From contig RPFO01000082.1 in the NCBI GenBank assembly GCA_009746045.1, positions 1,070,677 to 1,134,676 on the forward strand: 64,000 bases of DNA. The letters run 5' to 3'. Of the stretch, positions 9,660-20,764 are shown one piece after another. Source of the stretch: Mesostigma viride (Eukaryota; Streptophyta; Mesostigmatophyceae; Mesostigmatales; Mesostigmataceae). A program made the position numbers and the translations under genes. Within the stretch, counting starts at the first letter, position 1. Each line of letters begins with the position of its first letter. Below the pieces are notes generated by a model. The model was not told where the DNA came from. It did no database searches and saw nothing but the letters and a program-made list of their open reading frames with translations.

Positions 9660-12600
9660 ATTAGTGATTTAGTGTGGGCCTTCCCTTGCATGCTGGCCGA
9701 CTTAGTGGTCCCAGCTCAGTTTGAACACCGCATTCACTCCCTCTCTCTTCTTTGGACTGCCATGCAGAACAAGAAGCGGTGGCAGAAGATTGTCCAGGCT
9801 CACACGCCAGCCCCTAGCTGTGGGCAAGCCCCCCCCCCCCAAGAGGAAGGGGCGTTTTGCTGAGTAGTGTCGTTAGGATGTTTCTAGCCTTTGACACGGT
9901 TCTCTGTGAGGCTCTTTGGGCCATCCTAGCTCTGGATCGGGTGCCACCTGCGTTTATTGCTGCCATTCGCCGACTGTATGAGGGCTCACAGGCAGTAGTG
10001 CGGACTGCGGAAGGCACCACCCCACCATTCCCCCTTCACCACGGGGTGTGGCAAGGTTGTGTCCTGTCCCCATACCTGTTCATTATTGTCGTGGATCACG
10101 TCATGCGCCGGGCACGTGCGCGCTTTACTGCTCTTAACCCCTAAATGGTCTTGCTGCCGATTTTCCGCCAAAAATCGAGTTCCAGCCGATGCATCGGCCC
10201 CTTCTCGGGGGACCAGATGCCGCGAAATCTATTGAGAATTAGGAAAAGTTTAGCTGAGAAGATCGAAAGTTTATAAAATTCTTCACAGCATGGTACTAGG
10301 GTTTGCATACTTTTGACAAAGTTATAGAGGTGTTCTGGCCGGTCAAAGTACAAGGGGTCAGGGTACTTTTTCAAGTACAACGTGCATTCCGGAAAACGAC
10401 GACCTGGCCATGGCGGCTTGCGCCCACGCATGGCATTTACGTTTGCGTTCCAATTTTCTGGCCAAACTTAGGATATTGATTTTATACGTCCTAAAGATGA
10501 TACAGGCCAATTTTGGGTTCGCGGGAATGCCATTTGATAGGTGTCGGCAGCGTTCTTGCTGGAAAAAACTGCGATCAGGCCGGACGATAGAAACGTTGAC
10601 AGCAATACCTTTCCGGCGTATTTTAAAGGATATATTGGTTTCTTTGTACTTTTTATGATACATAGTAGTCGTAAACGTGCAAGGGTGGCCAGAAATCGCC
10701 GAATCCAGCGACCATGCTGCACAACTTTGGTGTGCCGAAATGCGCCATTTTGCGGCCACCGCCTGGGCCAAGGTAACGCCATCCATGCCTGGTAAAGCTT
10801 AAGCATCGTTTTCCTATCAATTTTTGACGTTTATATATACGTTCTAGCTTGTGTAGCACATTCTTTTTGCATTATTCATGCTCTTTCTTGACCCTGGCCT
10901 GGCCCCTTTCTAAAACACCCTTCTTAGATGCTTCCCTCAGTCAGTTGACCTACCACAGGGTGATGGTGATAAGTTTTAGAGGCTGTATGGGTTTGAATAC
11001 CTCCATATATGTTTGTTATACATTTCCCATACACATATTGCATGAGTGTGAGACAGTTGGCTGGTCTCTGTGGCATCATCAAGCACGTAACTGGTGAGTA
11101 AAAGCTTCCCATTGACAGCATGTGCCACCAGGTGTGCTGGCCATCACCTGGCAAGCTATAGCAGCTTAGGCCTAGTTTATCCTTGCTAGGGCAGGCTGAA
11201 ATAGGCTCAACATCACTAGTTTGTTGGTGGCTGCCTCCTAGAATGCATGCCTTGCGTAGGGTATCCGTACCACGTTACCTACGTGCATGGACAAGGTGGC
11301 ACCTGCACATAGGTGCCATGTAAGGGCAGTGTGATGATGCAGTTATGTTTCCCCATCATTGTGGAAGGGAAATGTATTGTTTGGCATGGTTGGTGGCCAT
11401 ATTAGTAGGTAGTATGCCCACCCCTACCCCCTTGGTTGCTTTTTACCAACGGTACCCCTATGGGCTGTACTGGGTGTAACTGCTGGTATACCCACCCAAA
11501 TGATGACCCCAATGGCTCAAACTGTTCAGCAACTAATTGTTTATCATCCCTGAAGTGGTAGGTGCCTAGGTCTTATAACATAATTCAAAATGCACATTCT
11601 ACCAAAAATGAAAACGCGCGTCTTGACCCCCCTGACTTTGACGGCAGTTATACATGGCCTACCCTGCATATATGTGAGGTTGTGATATACCAACCCGAAG
11701 GGCAACTCATGGCCATGCTTGGCCCCCAAGGACAGCCATTGGATATGGGTAGGTTGGATGGCATCTGGTTTGCAAAATTGTGAAGATCCAGCCGATTTAT
11801 CGGCAGGATCTCAGACCATTTAGGGGTTAAGGGGTTCGAGCCAGGCTTGGACATCCTTAACGTGAAAGAGCACGGCGGGGTTAGACCTGGTTACCGCCTT
11901 GCCGACCTGATTTATGCGGATGATACCACCCTCATCGAGAGTCCCGAGCACATTCAGACCTGGCTGGACTGCCTGGGCCTGGAGGCGCGGGCGGTGGGGT
12001 TGGAGATTAGTGTCAAAACCGAGGCGATGGTGATTGGGGCCTCCAGTAAACCACCGCTGCCGCGCCTGCTCGACGGGACGGAGGTCCCGTTCCGCGACCG
12101 CTTCAAGCTGTTGGGGAGCTGGCTTCCTGACACCGCCGACGATGTGGACACCCGCATCGGCCTTGCCTGGGCCAAGCTCCGTTCGCTCACACCCTACTGG
12201 CGCTCGAAGGGCCTGGGCGGGCACCGCAAGCGCATGCTCTTCAAGGTCCTCGTCCTCACGGTGCTCACGTATGGCGCCGAGGCGTGGACCCTCCCACCCA
12301 AACTGGCAGCTCGGCTAGACGGCACGGTTTACAGGATGCTCCGACAGGTCCTTAACGTAGGTTTTTCCGAGCGTCCGTCATCAGAATCTTTGTATCATGG
12401 CATGCCTCGTGTTTCGGACGAGATTAGGCAGCGTAGGATAGCATTTGTAGGACACCTTGCCCGCACCAGCCAGGTCGACACCACCCTCGGTCTGGCCGGC
12501 CCCCAGCGGCTTGGCCAGCCAGGGCGGCACATTCTGACCTGGCCTGGCCCAGAGGACATTCCCAAACGGGTAGGGAAACCTGTCACGAACTACGTTCAGA

Positions 12601-12905
12601 TGTTGCTGGACGACCTAGTGGTCCCAGCCCAGTTTGAGCACCGCATCCACTCTCTCTCCCGTCTTTGGACTGTCATGCAGGACAAGACGCGGTGGAAGAA
12701 GATTGTCAAGGCGCACACGCCCGACCCTGTGGGCAAGCCACCTCCCCCCAAGCGGAGGCGGCGTTTTGATGAGTAGTGTAGTTAGGATTTTCTAGATAGC
12801 TTAGAGTTAGTATAGTTCGATCACGCGGCTTCCTCCACCCCATCCATCATGGAATATGTGCTACATGACCTCCCCACGGCGGCATGTTATAATTTAATTT
12901 AATTT
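9660..12905 (+). mobile_element. Non-LTR retrotransposon (LINE) fragments, split by a TTAA-flanked insertion
   Basis: The plus strand first carries a C-terminal ORF2 fragment (9690-9870, [14 protein letters not shown]). It is joined abruptly to an internal RT piece (9890-10137) with GVWQGCVLSPYLF. RT then resumes at 11831 with IYADDTTL-type motif C (LIYADDTTLIESPEH) and continues to a stop near 12776. A 3' UTR and an (AATTT)n tail follow to about 12905. The interruption is exactly the 10138-11826 element, so the two RT pieces were one before that insertion. The 9.69-kb piece in front shows an older rearrangement or an insertion of one LINE into another. Confidence 0.85.
10138..11826. mobile_element. 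piggyBac-like non-autonomous DNA transposon (TTAA target duplication)
   Basis: The element begins CCCCTAAATGGTCT and ends with the reverse complement AGACCATTTAGGGG. It is flanked on both sides by TTAA (10134-10137 and 11827-11830). The undisrupted LINE copies at this site read CTCTTAAGGGG, showing one TTAA before insertion. Subterminal CCGAT-type inverted repeats lie just inside both ends. TTAA targets and CCC-starting inverted ends are the signature of piggyBac elements. Inside the 1689 bp I see no transposase-sized reading frame, so it is probably a non-autonomous derivative. Confidence 0.85.
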
Positions 12906-12914
12906 AATTTAATT

Positions 12915-13045
12915 TAATAGCTTAGAGTTAGGTTCGTTCGATTACGCGGCTCCGCCCACCTCCATCCATCCAGCAAGGAATATGTGCTACATGATCTCCC
13001 AACGGAGACACATGTGTTATAATTTAATTTAATTTAACTAACTGA
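12915..13045 (+). mobile_element. LINE 3' UTR-only copy behind another LINE tail
   Basis: Immediately after the (AATTT)n tail of the previous LINE, a second 3' UTR begins at TAGCTTAGAGTTAGG. It ends again in TTATAATTTAATTTAATTTAA. It is a severely 5'-truncated insertion into, or template switch from, the preceding tail. Confidence 0.65.
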
Positions 13046-13249
13046 AGTCGCGGTGGTGTCGCGGAGACGTTTCTAGATAGCGAAATTAAATAAGAGGTTA
13101 AGCTTGAGTAGTGGCGCTGCTGCCTTCCAGGCCGGATGGCGTTGGTGTAGTTTCAGGGCTGAGCGCTGCAGCCAGGCTGCGTTGCGACGTGGAGCGTTTG
13201 CTCGCCATAGTATCAAGCGTGATAGCTTCCGTAAAGTATATCAGCGTGT

Positions 13250-13846
13250 CCTGACTGTAGGGTTTTCTCAGCGTAGGTCCTTAGAGTCTTTGTATCACGG
13301 TATGCCTCGTATTTCGGATGCGATTAGGCAGCGTAGGATAGCATTTGTAGGACATCTTGCTCGCACCAGCCAGGTCGACACCGCCCTTGGTCTGGCCGGT
13401 CCCCAGCAGCTCGGCCAGCCAGGGCGGCATATTTTGACCTGGCCTGGCCCCAAAAACATTCCTAAAAAGGTAGGGAAACATGCCATGACCTATCAAAGAG
13501 ACAACCTATACCCAGATGTTGCTGGACGCCCTAGTGGTCCCAGCCCAGTTTGAGTACCGCATCCATTCTCTCTCCCGTCTTTGGACTGCCATGCAGGACA
13601 AGACGCGGTGGAAGAAGATTGTCAAGGCGCACACGCCAGCCCCTGTGGGCAAGCCGCCTCCCCCCAAGAGGAGCCGTTTTGATGAGTAGCGTAGATAGGC
13701 TTTTTCTAGAATAGATATAGCTTAGAGTTAGGTTAGTTCGATTACGCGGCTTCCTCCACACCACCCATCCAACCTGGAATATGTGCTACATGATCTCCCA
13801 ACGGAGACATGTTATAATTTAATTTAATTTAATTTAATTTAATTTA
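13250..13846 (+). mobile_element. 5'-truncated LINE copy with 12-bp target duplication
   Basis: The C-terminal part of ORF2 ([17 protein letters not shown] segment and onwards), the 3' UTR and an (AATTT)n tail are bounded by the identical 12-mers ATATCAGCGTGT at 13238-13249 and 13847-13858. That is the mark of target-primed reverse transcription. A reading-frame change after GKHAMTYQR separates the last ~60 codons. Confidence 0.85.
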
Positions 13847-13858
13847 ATATCAGCGTGT

Positions 13859-15100
13859 GCACGCGTCTTAGAAACATGAAGCGACTGTGATAGTCGCGGC
13901 GAAATTCGAAGCCCTTGAGCGTGAAAGTTGTGGGTGCCGCCGTCAGCCATGGCTATCTCATGGCTCGTGCATCGTGCAAGCGTTGATCGGCTAGTCACTC
14001 ATGAAAGAGCTAGCTAGACTGGCCTTTCTCCTCTCCACCCCCATGATGCACGATTTGGTCCATAAATATCTATGGAATCCGTGATGCAGTCACAAGGTTT
14101 ACTCCAATGTTTCATAATCCCATTGTTGGAACAGAAAGGTGCTTCAAGCACTTGTAATACACAGAATAAAATAAGTTTGCCGCACACCACCTGTGCAGAC
14201 GTAGGTCGTGAAACTTTCATCCTATTTCAGGACTTGTACAAGGAGGACAATCGACAGCTTTACATGGGCAGTGCAGACGTGTGTAACCAGCAAGCATTCA
14301 GTCTGCACATGAAGGCAGGGTGGTTGACATCACCTCTCAGTATGTAACAAGTATTGTTGAAATCTGACGACATTTTCATCGCATCATCCATGGCCGATGG
14401 CAACCCTAAACTTAGGGTACATTTCCTTGCGCTGGTCGAGAACAGCTAGCCTCACCAAGATACGGCTGACTTCCCAGTGTACACACATTTTACTTGCCCT
14501 TGAGGCCCTTCATCGTGGAGGCGTGGCGGTGTGGATTCGTTACGCCTGGTACAGAACCCAGTTCAAAGGCACATCTCCGCAGTTTATGCTAACTCTGCAC
14601 ATTTAGATCTGCAATAGACAAAGGCATGAACACACCAAGGCATAAGGGCATTCCGTTCAGGCTAACCTAGAGAGGGACCAGGAGACCAATGCACGGGCTT
14701 TTATTTGCCAGTCAACTCTGCACACAAGCAGCCTCGCAGGTCCAACACTGTGATGATGAGCACTTCACTCATCGGAGCCACATTGAAGACTTTAAGCATG
14801 ATACCATGCTGAAAATTTCAACGGGGTCCAAGTATATTAGCGAAGTAAGCCACGGAGCCTAACTGCATCCAAACACACAGAGAAGAGATCTACATTCCGT
14901 GGGTGCAGCCTTGTCTAAGTTGCCAAGCATCTGTACACATCCTGGACAAAAAATCCGTCAGCAGAGCCCGGCCATGTGGAGATTGGAAAAGGAATCTGGC
15001 CAGCCATAAGAGACCACACAATCCCTTGCAACATAACCAGAATATGTGATGCATGAACAGTAACCTTGCAACTTGGTCTGCCTTGCTGCTACTTCATGCT
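13859..15100. other. No recognisable gene
   Basis: About 1.2 kb of unique-looking sequence between the LINE copies and ATP synthase subunit g. Short open stretches occur on both strands but none shows a family motif. It probably contains the 3' part of the subunit g gene on the minus strand, including any short last exon. Confidence 0.4.
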
Positions 15101-15121
15101 GCACTAACTTGGATTTCTTAC

Positions 15122-15670
15122 CTGGTAACCGGTGATGCTTCCTCGGCCAATAACCTCCCCTATGCAGAACCAGCCGAAGCACTCCGCGCCAAACAAGGCC
15201 GTCCACAAAATGGTTTCCACGGGTAGGTCATGCTTCTTAGCATACATGTCCTTGACAACCTTGATCTCTCCCTGCATCTGTGCGTAGCGCGCAGGTAGAC
15301 TGCAAAACTCCGGGTAGAGATGGCAATAATTCAGGGAAAGATTGATGTCAGTAATGCCATCCATGGCAACTTGCCGACCGTGGCTTCTGCGGAAAGAGGG
15401 CCGGGAGAAAGGAAACGGAATTCAACACAACTCCAGTTCGTGGTTAAACTGGAGCACATGCACTCGCTGTCCGCCTAGTCAATACCTGGCCAAGCGAGTT
15501 GCCCAGAGTTGTCGTCGGAGTTCAGAGCATTTTTCGATCGTCGGGGGCTGAACTACGTACTTCGCATTCTGGGCCATAGCATCCGTGTATGCGCCTTGTG
15601 CTCTCGAGACCACCATGCAGCCGAGCTTACGTGCCGCCTCCTTCGCGCTATTGACGTATGCGGATGCCAT
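15122..15670 (-). CDS. ATP20: Mitochondrial F1Fo-ATP synthase subunit g
   Basis: Small inner-membrane subunit that supports dimerisation of ATP synthase. Exon 1 is 15670-15486 (ATG at 15670) and exon 2 is 15299-15122. The intron is GT-AG and the joined phase is correct (185 + 178 nt = 121 codons). The protein has the conserved KYVVQPPTIEKCSEL block, then SLPARYAQMQ after the junction, and a C-terminal membrane segment WTALFGAECFGWFCIGEVIGRGS that matches plant subunit g closely. The end is ambiguous: GYQ is followed by a perfect donor CAG|GTAAGA, so a short last exon further left is likely. Unspliced reading would instead give VRNPS and a stop at 15104-15106. Confidence 0.85.
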
Positions 15671-15949
15671 TTTCACGAGAAGAACAAGGCGTCCGCTGCT
15701 CTAGATTGTACAGGCCCGCCGCCCGTGAGGGTTTGACAAACCGATAGTCAATGCACGCGGGCAAAAGTCGCGAAGAAGTTTGCCAATGCCAATTTCCTGG
15801 TGCCGGTCAGACGCGAGGCCCAAGGAAGAGGCAGTTTGTGCACGGCACTAAGCACTGACAGCCAGCTTTGGCCCTTGGCCAGCTGATCGCTCCGACGGTC
15901 CGACCGCTCGCTGACTGCACCTTCGCCGTGCCTTCCCGGATGCCATGCC

Positions 15950-16250
15950 ATGCTGGCGTCTTGCATGGTATCCCACGCCGCGCCGCGCCGCGCGCGAACC
16001 TTGACCCGGGCTTGACCTGCATCCGGCCGAGGTGAGACCCAGAGCCGTCGAAGCGGTGCCGAGGGCCTACCGCGACCGCCGACGGACTCGAATACGGCGC
16101 CCACCTGCGCCTGCCCAGTCCCCACCGTGCGCGGGAAATTCCTCGTGTTCATTTCCACCCGAGCCACGTGTCGCACGTTCAATGCGCCCGTGGTCGTATC
16201 TCGGATACTGTCCTGCGCGTTTGACCAGGTGCATCACCCCCTGCCATCGC
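15950..16250. other. GC-rich upstream region of subunit g
   Basis: CG-dense sequence (GCCGCGCCGCGCCGCGCG near 15980) upstream of the minus-strand ATP synthase gene. Probably promoter or 5' UTR. Open frames here on both strands look like GC-driven artefacts. Confidence 0.3.
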
Positions 16251-17167
16251 TCGAGTCAGCCTCGAGCCTCGGCACTGGGCAGTGGGCAAACCGTCCTCGA
16301 GGCACAGAAAATCCAGTGTGACGTGGTGCCTGGCACATCAATATTGCACTGCCAACTCATTTTATCGTGCCGGGGAGTTAACTGTAAATCAATGGTGCTA
16401 ACTGGCAGTTGCACATGAATGCATGCTAGCTTTTGCAACTTTCCAAGGCTTCATGGTTCATATCACCACTTAAAAGCACACTTAAGCTTGAGGAGTGCTG
16501 GAAGCCGCAACCGTCGCGGGCTGTAACCTAGTTCCAACCAGGATTTAAGCGAAAAAGTGGCCCAGCAGTCAATTTCTGTGGATATGGACAGGAAGTAATT
16601 TGGACTGCACTTACTCCCGGCCTGCCAGGGTCATGCATCTGGGCCCCATTAGGTTGAAAAATGGGTGCGCAACTGGGCAAACTTACCGACAGTTTCCTAG
16701 ACAATGATCAACACTTTCAGGCAAGTTCACGGCTTTAATATGGTCCCGCTGTTTTTCGTAAAAGTGTACACTGTGTGCTCCGGAAGGAAGTTGTCACAAT
16801 TAGTAGGGTATTTTTAGTTAACGGTTAGTTATGCACCAGCAAGACCTTTTTGCGCATGACGCTTTATCTTATGTTGGGTATCGTTTCCTCCGTGCATATA
16901 CATTTGCGTGCCGGAGCGGCACCGCATGAATTCCCCTTTTCCCTTAAGGTATTACCTCTCCCAGTGGAATATGTGAATAGGAGGGGTGTCATGCCCAGGC
17001 AAAGTTTCAAGGAACCGCGGTCCTTGTGAGGGGTGCCCCAGGGCCTGACGGTGGTGGTTATTTGCGGGGCCCGTGATGCACCGCGGGATTTAGGGGTCAA
17101 AGACATGCCGGTTGCTGCTCCTGGCCCCTTGGTGCTCAATGCCGTGGTTGCCTGCAGCCCAGTAGAA

Positions 17168-17385
17168 TCTGCCACGTGTAATATGTTAGACCAGGGCTGT
17201 ACGTCACGCCAGGTTGGCTCGGGACCGTGGTAGCCTAAGGCCCAGTAGAGTTATGCCACGTGGATAATGTTGGAGGTACTGTACCTGTGCCTGCCACGTG
17301 GCTTTGCCTAGCCGCCACGTCCAAAGTCACTTGAACATCAGGCACATGCCACGTGTGCAGGTATGTTTGGTTGCCACGTGGCAGA
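17168..17385. promoter_or_regulatory. Cluster of five G-box (CACGTG) palindromes
   Basis: GCCACGTG occurs near 17170, 17257, 17293, 17348 and 17374, several as the full palindrome GCCACGTGG(C). The first two sit in an imperfect ~85-bp direct repeat (CCCAGTAGA...GCCACGTG). G-boxes bind bZIP and bHLH factors in the green lineage. The cluster lies between subunit g and the plus-strand gene ending at 19997, so it may be a promoter for an unseen upstream exon of that gene. Confidence 0.45.
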
Positions 17386-17728
17386 ATACTGGAGTACGAA
17401 GAGATGTTAGTATTAGTAGAATTGGTACTATCCGGCCTGTAGTGAGGCAGTAGGAATGCTCCCTCGCACTTTCAGGTAACACGAAGGGGCCTGCTCCCGG
17501 GTTGCAGGCTGCGGGCCCCACGGTCCTGGACGCAACAGTGGTGCCAGCTGCCTTGGGTGCCGGTTGCGGTCCTAGCCGCGTGGTTGGACGGCGAGCCCGG
17601 CCATTTCGGGCCGGCTGTTGTGAATTTGTGGACTTCGGACCCTTGGCTGGATGCCACCCCTCCTATGTGAATCTTCCCATACGATCCATCCACCCCCCCG
17701 CCCGCCTGCCCGCCCGCCTGACCGCCTG

Positions 17729-18093
17729 ACCGACCGACCGACCGACCTACCTACCGACCGACCGACCGACCGACCGACCGACCGACCGACCGACCGACCG
17801 ACCGACCGACCGACCGACCGACCTATCGACCGACCGACCGACCGACCGACCGACCGACCGACCGACCGACCGACCGACCGACCGACCGACCGACCGACCG
17901 ACCGACCGACCGACCGACCGACCGACCGACCGACCGACCGACCGACCGACCGACCGACCGACCGACCGACCGACCGACCGACCGACGGACCGACCGACCG
18001 ACCGACCGACCGACCGACCGACCGACGACCGACCGACCGACCGACCGACCGACCGACCGACCGACCGACCGACCGACCGACCGACCGACCGAC
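17729..18093. repeat. (ACCG)n microsatellite, about 0.36 kb
   Basis: Nearly perfect ACCG/CGGT tetranucleotide units with only a handful of substitutions and one phase slip near 18027. It opens in all frames, giving artefactual peptides of the PTDR and GRSV type. Confidence 0.98.
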
Positions 18094-19130
18094 CCCCCCC
18101 CCCCCCCCCCCCCCCACCCCCCACCCCACCCACCCACCCACCCCACCCATCCACCCACCCACCCACCCACCCACCCACCCACCCACCCACCCACCCACCC
18201 ACCCACCCACCCACCCACCCACCCACCACCCACCCACCCACCCACCCACCCACCCACCCACCCACCCACCCACCCACCCACCCACCCACCCACCCACCCA
18301 CCCACCCACCCACCCACCCACCCACCCACCCACCCACCCACCCACCCACCTACCCACCCACCCACCTACCTCAGCCACCCCACCCACCCACCCACCCACC
18401 CACCCACCCACCCACCCACCCACCCGCCGCCGCCCGCCCGCCCGCCCGCCCGCCCGCCCGCCCGCCCACCCACCCACCCACCCACCCACCCACCCACCCA
18501 CCCACCCACCCACCCACCCACCCACCCACCCACCCACCCACCCACCCACCCACCCACCCACCCACCCACCCACCCACCCACCCACCCACCCACCCACCAC
18601 ACCCACCCACCCACCCACCCACCCACCTACCTCAGCCACCCCACCCACCCACCCACCCACCCACCCACCCACCCACCCACCCACCCACCCACCCACCCAC
18701 CCACCCGCCCGCCCGCCCGCCCGCCCGCCCGCCCCCCCACCCACCCACCCACCCACCCACACCCACCCACCCACCCACCCACCCACCCACCCACCACCAC
18801 CCACCCACCCACCCACCCACCCACCCACCCACCACACCCACCCACCCACCCACCCACCCACCCACCCACCCACCCACCCACCCACCCACCCACCCACCCA
18901 CCCACCCACCCACCCACCCACACACCCACCCCACCCACCCACCCACCCACCCACCCACCCACCCACCCACCCACCCACCCACCCACCCACCCACCCACCC
19001 ACCCACCCACCCACCCACCCACCCACCCACCCACCCACCCACCCACCCACCCACCCACCCACCCACCCACCCACCCACCCACCCACCCACCCACCCACCC
19101 ACCCACCCACCCACCCACCAACCCACCCAC
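18094..19130. repeat. (CCCA)n array with CCCG blocks, about 1.0 kb
   Basis: A poly-C run at about 18093-18115 leads into CCCA units up to 19130. They are interrupted by CCCG blocks near 18425-18470 and 18700-18735. A CCTACCTCAGCCACCC interruption occurs at about 18364 and again at about 18625, so a segment of roughly 260 bp has been duplicated within the array. The minus strand is (TGGG)n and could form many G-quadruplexes. Confidence 0.98.
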
Positions 19131-19547
19131 TTCCTCACAGGAGATGATTCATGTTGCCTGCAGTCAGGATGCAAAGGATGTCCGAGGGTGGGGAAAACCG
19201 AGCTTGTCTCGTTGATTGTTCGTATGGCCCTTAACTCCCTTGCGGCCTTTTTGTGTTGCACTGACAATTGGTCGTCACCAACACAAGGTTCTTTCAACCA
19301 AGATGAACTGAGACGCCCCATCTCTGGTTTAATAATATGATGGCGGTCAAAAGGGTCTTTATACCTCATCTCGCATGTAATAATGTCCAGCCGGCATCCT
19401 GGCCCCTTGTCATGGTCGGGTGGATGCTGTCAGGCACCCCCTTGCCACAGTCGGAAAGATTGACCTAGTATGATTTTTGACCCAGTTTTGCTTGTGGTTG
19501 TGTTTGTGTTTATTTTTATGCTTAACACGTACTTGGCTTGACCCCAG

Positions 19548-19997
19548 GAAGCAATCGCCAACACATTCGCGGGCTGTACGCGCGATGTGCGCGGCGGTAT
19601 CCCCAAACACGACCTGCTGGCGGCGCTCATTACCATATACGAGGAGGTGAAAGAGACGTCCCCGTCCAGTCACAAGTGGCTGTTGTCTATTCGCCGACCG
19701 ACTGCAACCAATGTGGAAAAGGCGCTGAAGCTCGAACCTTTCTGCTCCGCGCCGTCACTCAACTACAACCAGTTTGAGGCATTTGCGCACACAGTCGCAC
19801 GCCAGCTCGTCAACCAGTGCGTCATCAAAGTCTCCGTCGGGTCGGTGGTTGGCTGTGTGCTCGTGTCCAAGGGGAAAGGGCTTATTCGGAAGATACCTAA
19901 AATAGGGCACGTGGCGGCCCCGGTGGTGGGCGCCATCTGCCCGACCTTGGTGGGGGGGCTTTGGATTGGCTTTGAGCTGGCCAAGCATTTCAAGTAA
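19548..19997 (+). CDS. Last exon of an unrecognised gene (149 codons)
   Basis: A pyrimidine-containing acceptor CTTGACCCCAG ends at 19547. From there an open frame runs to TAA at 19995-19997. The C-terminal 45 residues contain a basic stretch (VSKGKGLIRKIPKIGH) and a hydrophobic segment (VAAPVVGAICPTLVGGLWIG), suggesting a membrane association. The first 100 residues look globular (TRDVRGGIPKHDLLAALITI). I do not recognise the family. Upstream exons were not found; they may lie left of the tetranucleotide array, which would then be intronic. An internal start at a later methionine cannot be excluded. Confidence 0.5.
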   Translation, partial: EAIANTFAGCTRDVRGGIPKHDLLAALITIYEEVKETSPSSHKWLLSIRRPTATNVEKALKLEPFCSAPSLNYNQFEAFAHTVARQLVNQCVIKVSVGSVVGCVLVSKGKGLIRKIPKIGHVAAPVVGAICPTLVGGLWIGFELAKHFK

Positions 19998-20760
19998 TGG
20001 ACATCGTTTACAAAGTAGATGAATATAGACCGTGACATGGTACCGAGCAATGCCAGACGTTGCCAGTCAAGCTAGCAACTGTGCTCGGCCTATATCCTTG
20101 CGTGTATCCCTCCTCGTGCGTGGTGTCTAAACCTGGGGACGCGTTGCGCAGGTAAAAATGGCATATCGCAGTCTTTAGGCCTGAACGTGCTTGTGCTGTA
20201 AAAGTTTGCTCGGTGATAAATCTGGCCCGGTTTCTGGCTAAAGGAGTCTCGCGTTAGTAATTTAGGTACTACTAGGTATTTATTACTGCCTTGCATTCAC
20301 ATCGCTGCCTTGATCATGCGTGTGCAACAACAAAATTGAATTTTATGTATATCGGGCACCTGATAATGTAGTACATGAATAGCATGCATTGAACATTCAG
20401 GTGAACACACGAACATACGCTCGATCAGAATATACGCTCGATCAAATATACGCTTGATTGACAAACTGCGCTGTATGCCTGCATGTTTGTGAGACAACCT
20501 TTCATTCATTCATGCGCCTAGCATTGGGAAAGTCACGGGGTACCAACTTTTGAGTAGGTACGTACCTGCCTTTCATCCCTGGTTGATGCACAGCAAGTAG
20601 GGGGCATGGGATCCCCCCCTCTTGATCTCATGTTGCCTTGAAAGGCAAGCCACAGGTTCAACAGGCCACAGGCTCCCGTACAGGGAGAGTCTCGCAACTA
20701 CTGTGGGTGCAGTTAATAAAGCCTCGATCGATATATAGTGCTCAATTAAGCATGGCGGAT
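19998..20760. other. 3' flank, no gene seen
   Basis: About 0.76 kb after the unrecognised gene. A short direct repeat of TACGCTCGATCA-type units lies near 20415-20455. Nothing else is recognised. Confidence 0.4.
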
Positions 20761-20764
20761 ACAT

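Noticed and set aside
15748-16182. Minus-strand 144-codon frame upstream of subunit g
   Set aside because: GC-driven open frame with no motif, overlapping the presumed promoter.
17572-19147. Long open frames on both strands (GGWV-, SVGR-, PTHP-, PTDR-rich)
   Set aside because: They follow exactly from ACCG and CCCA tetranucleotide repeats and stay open in several frames at once.
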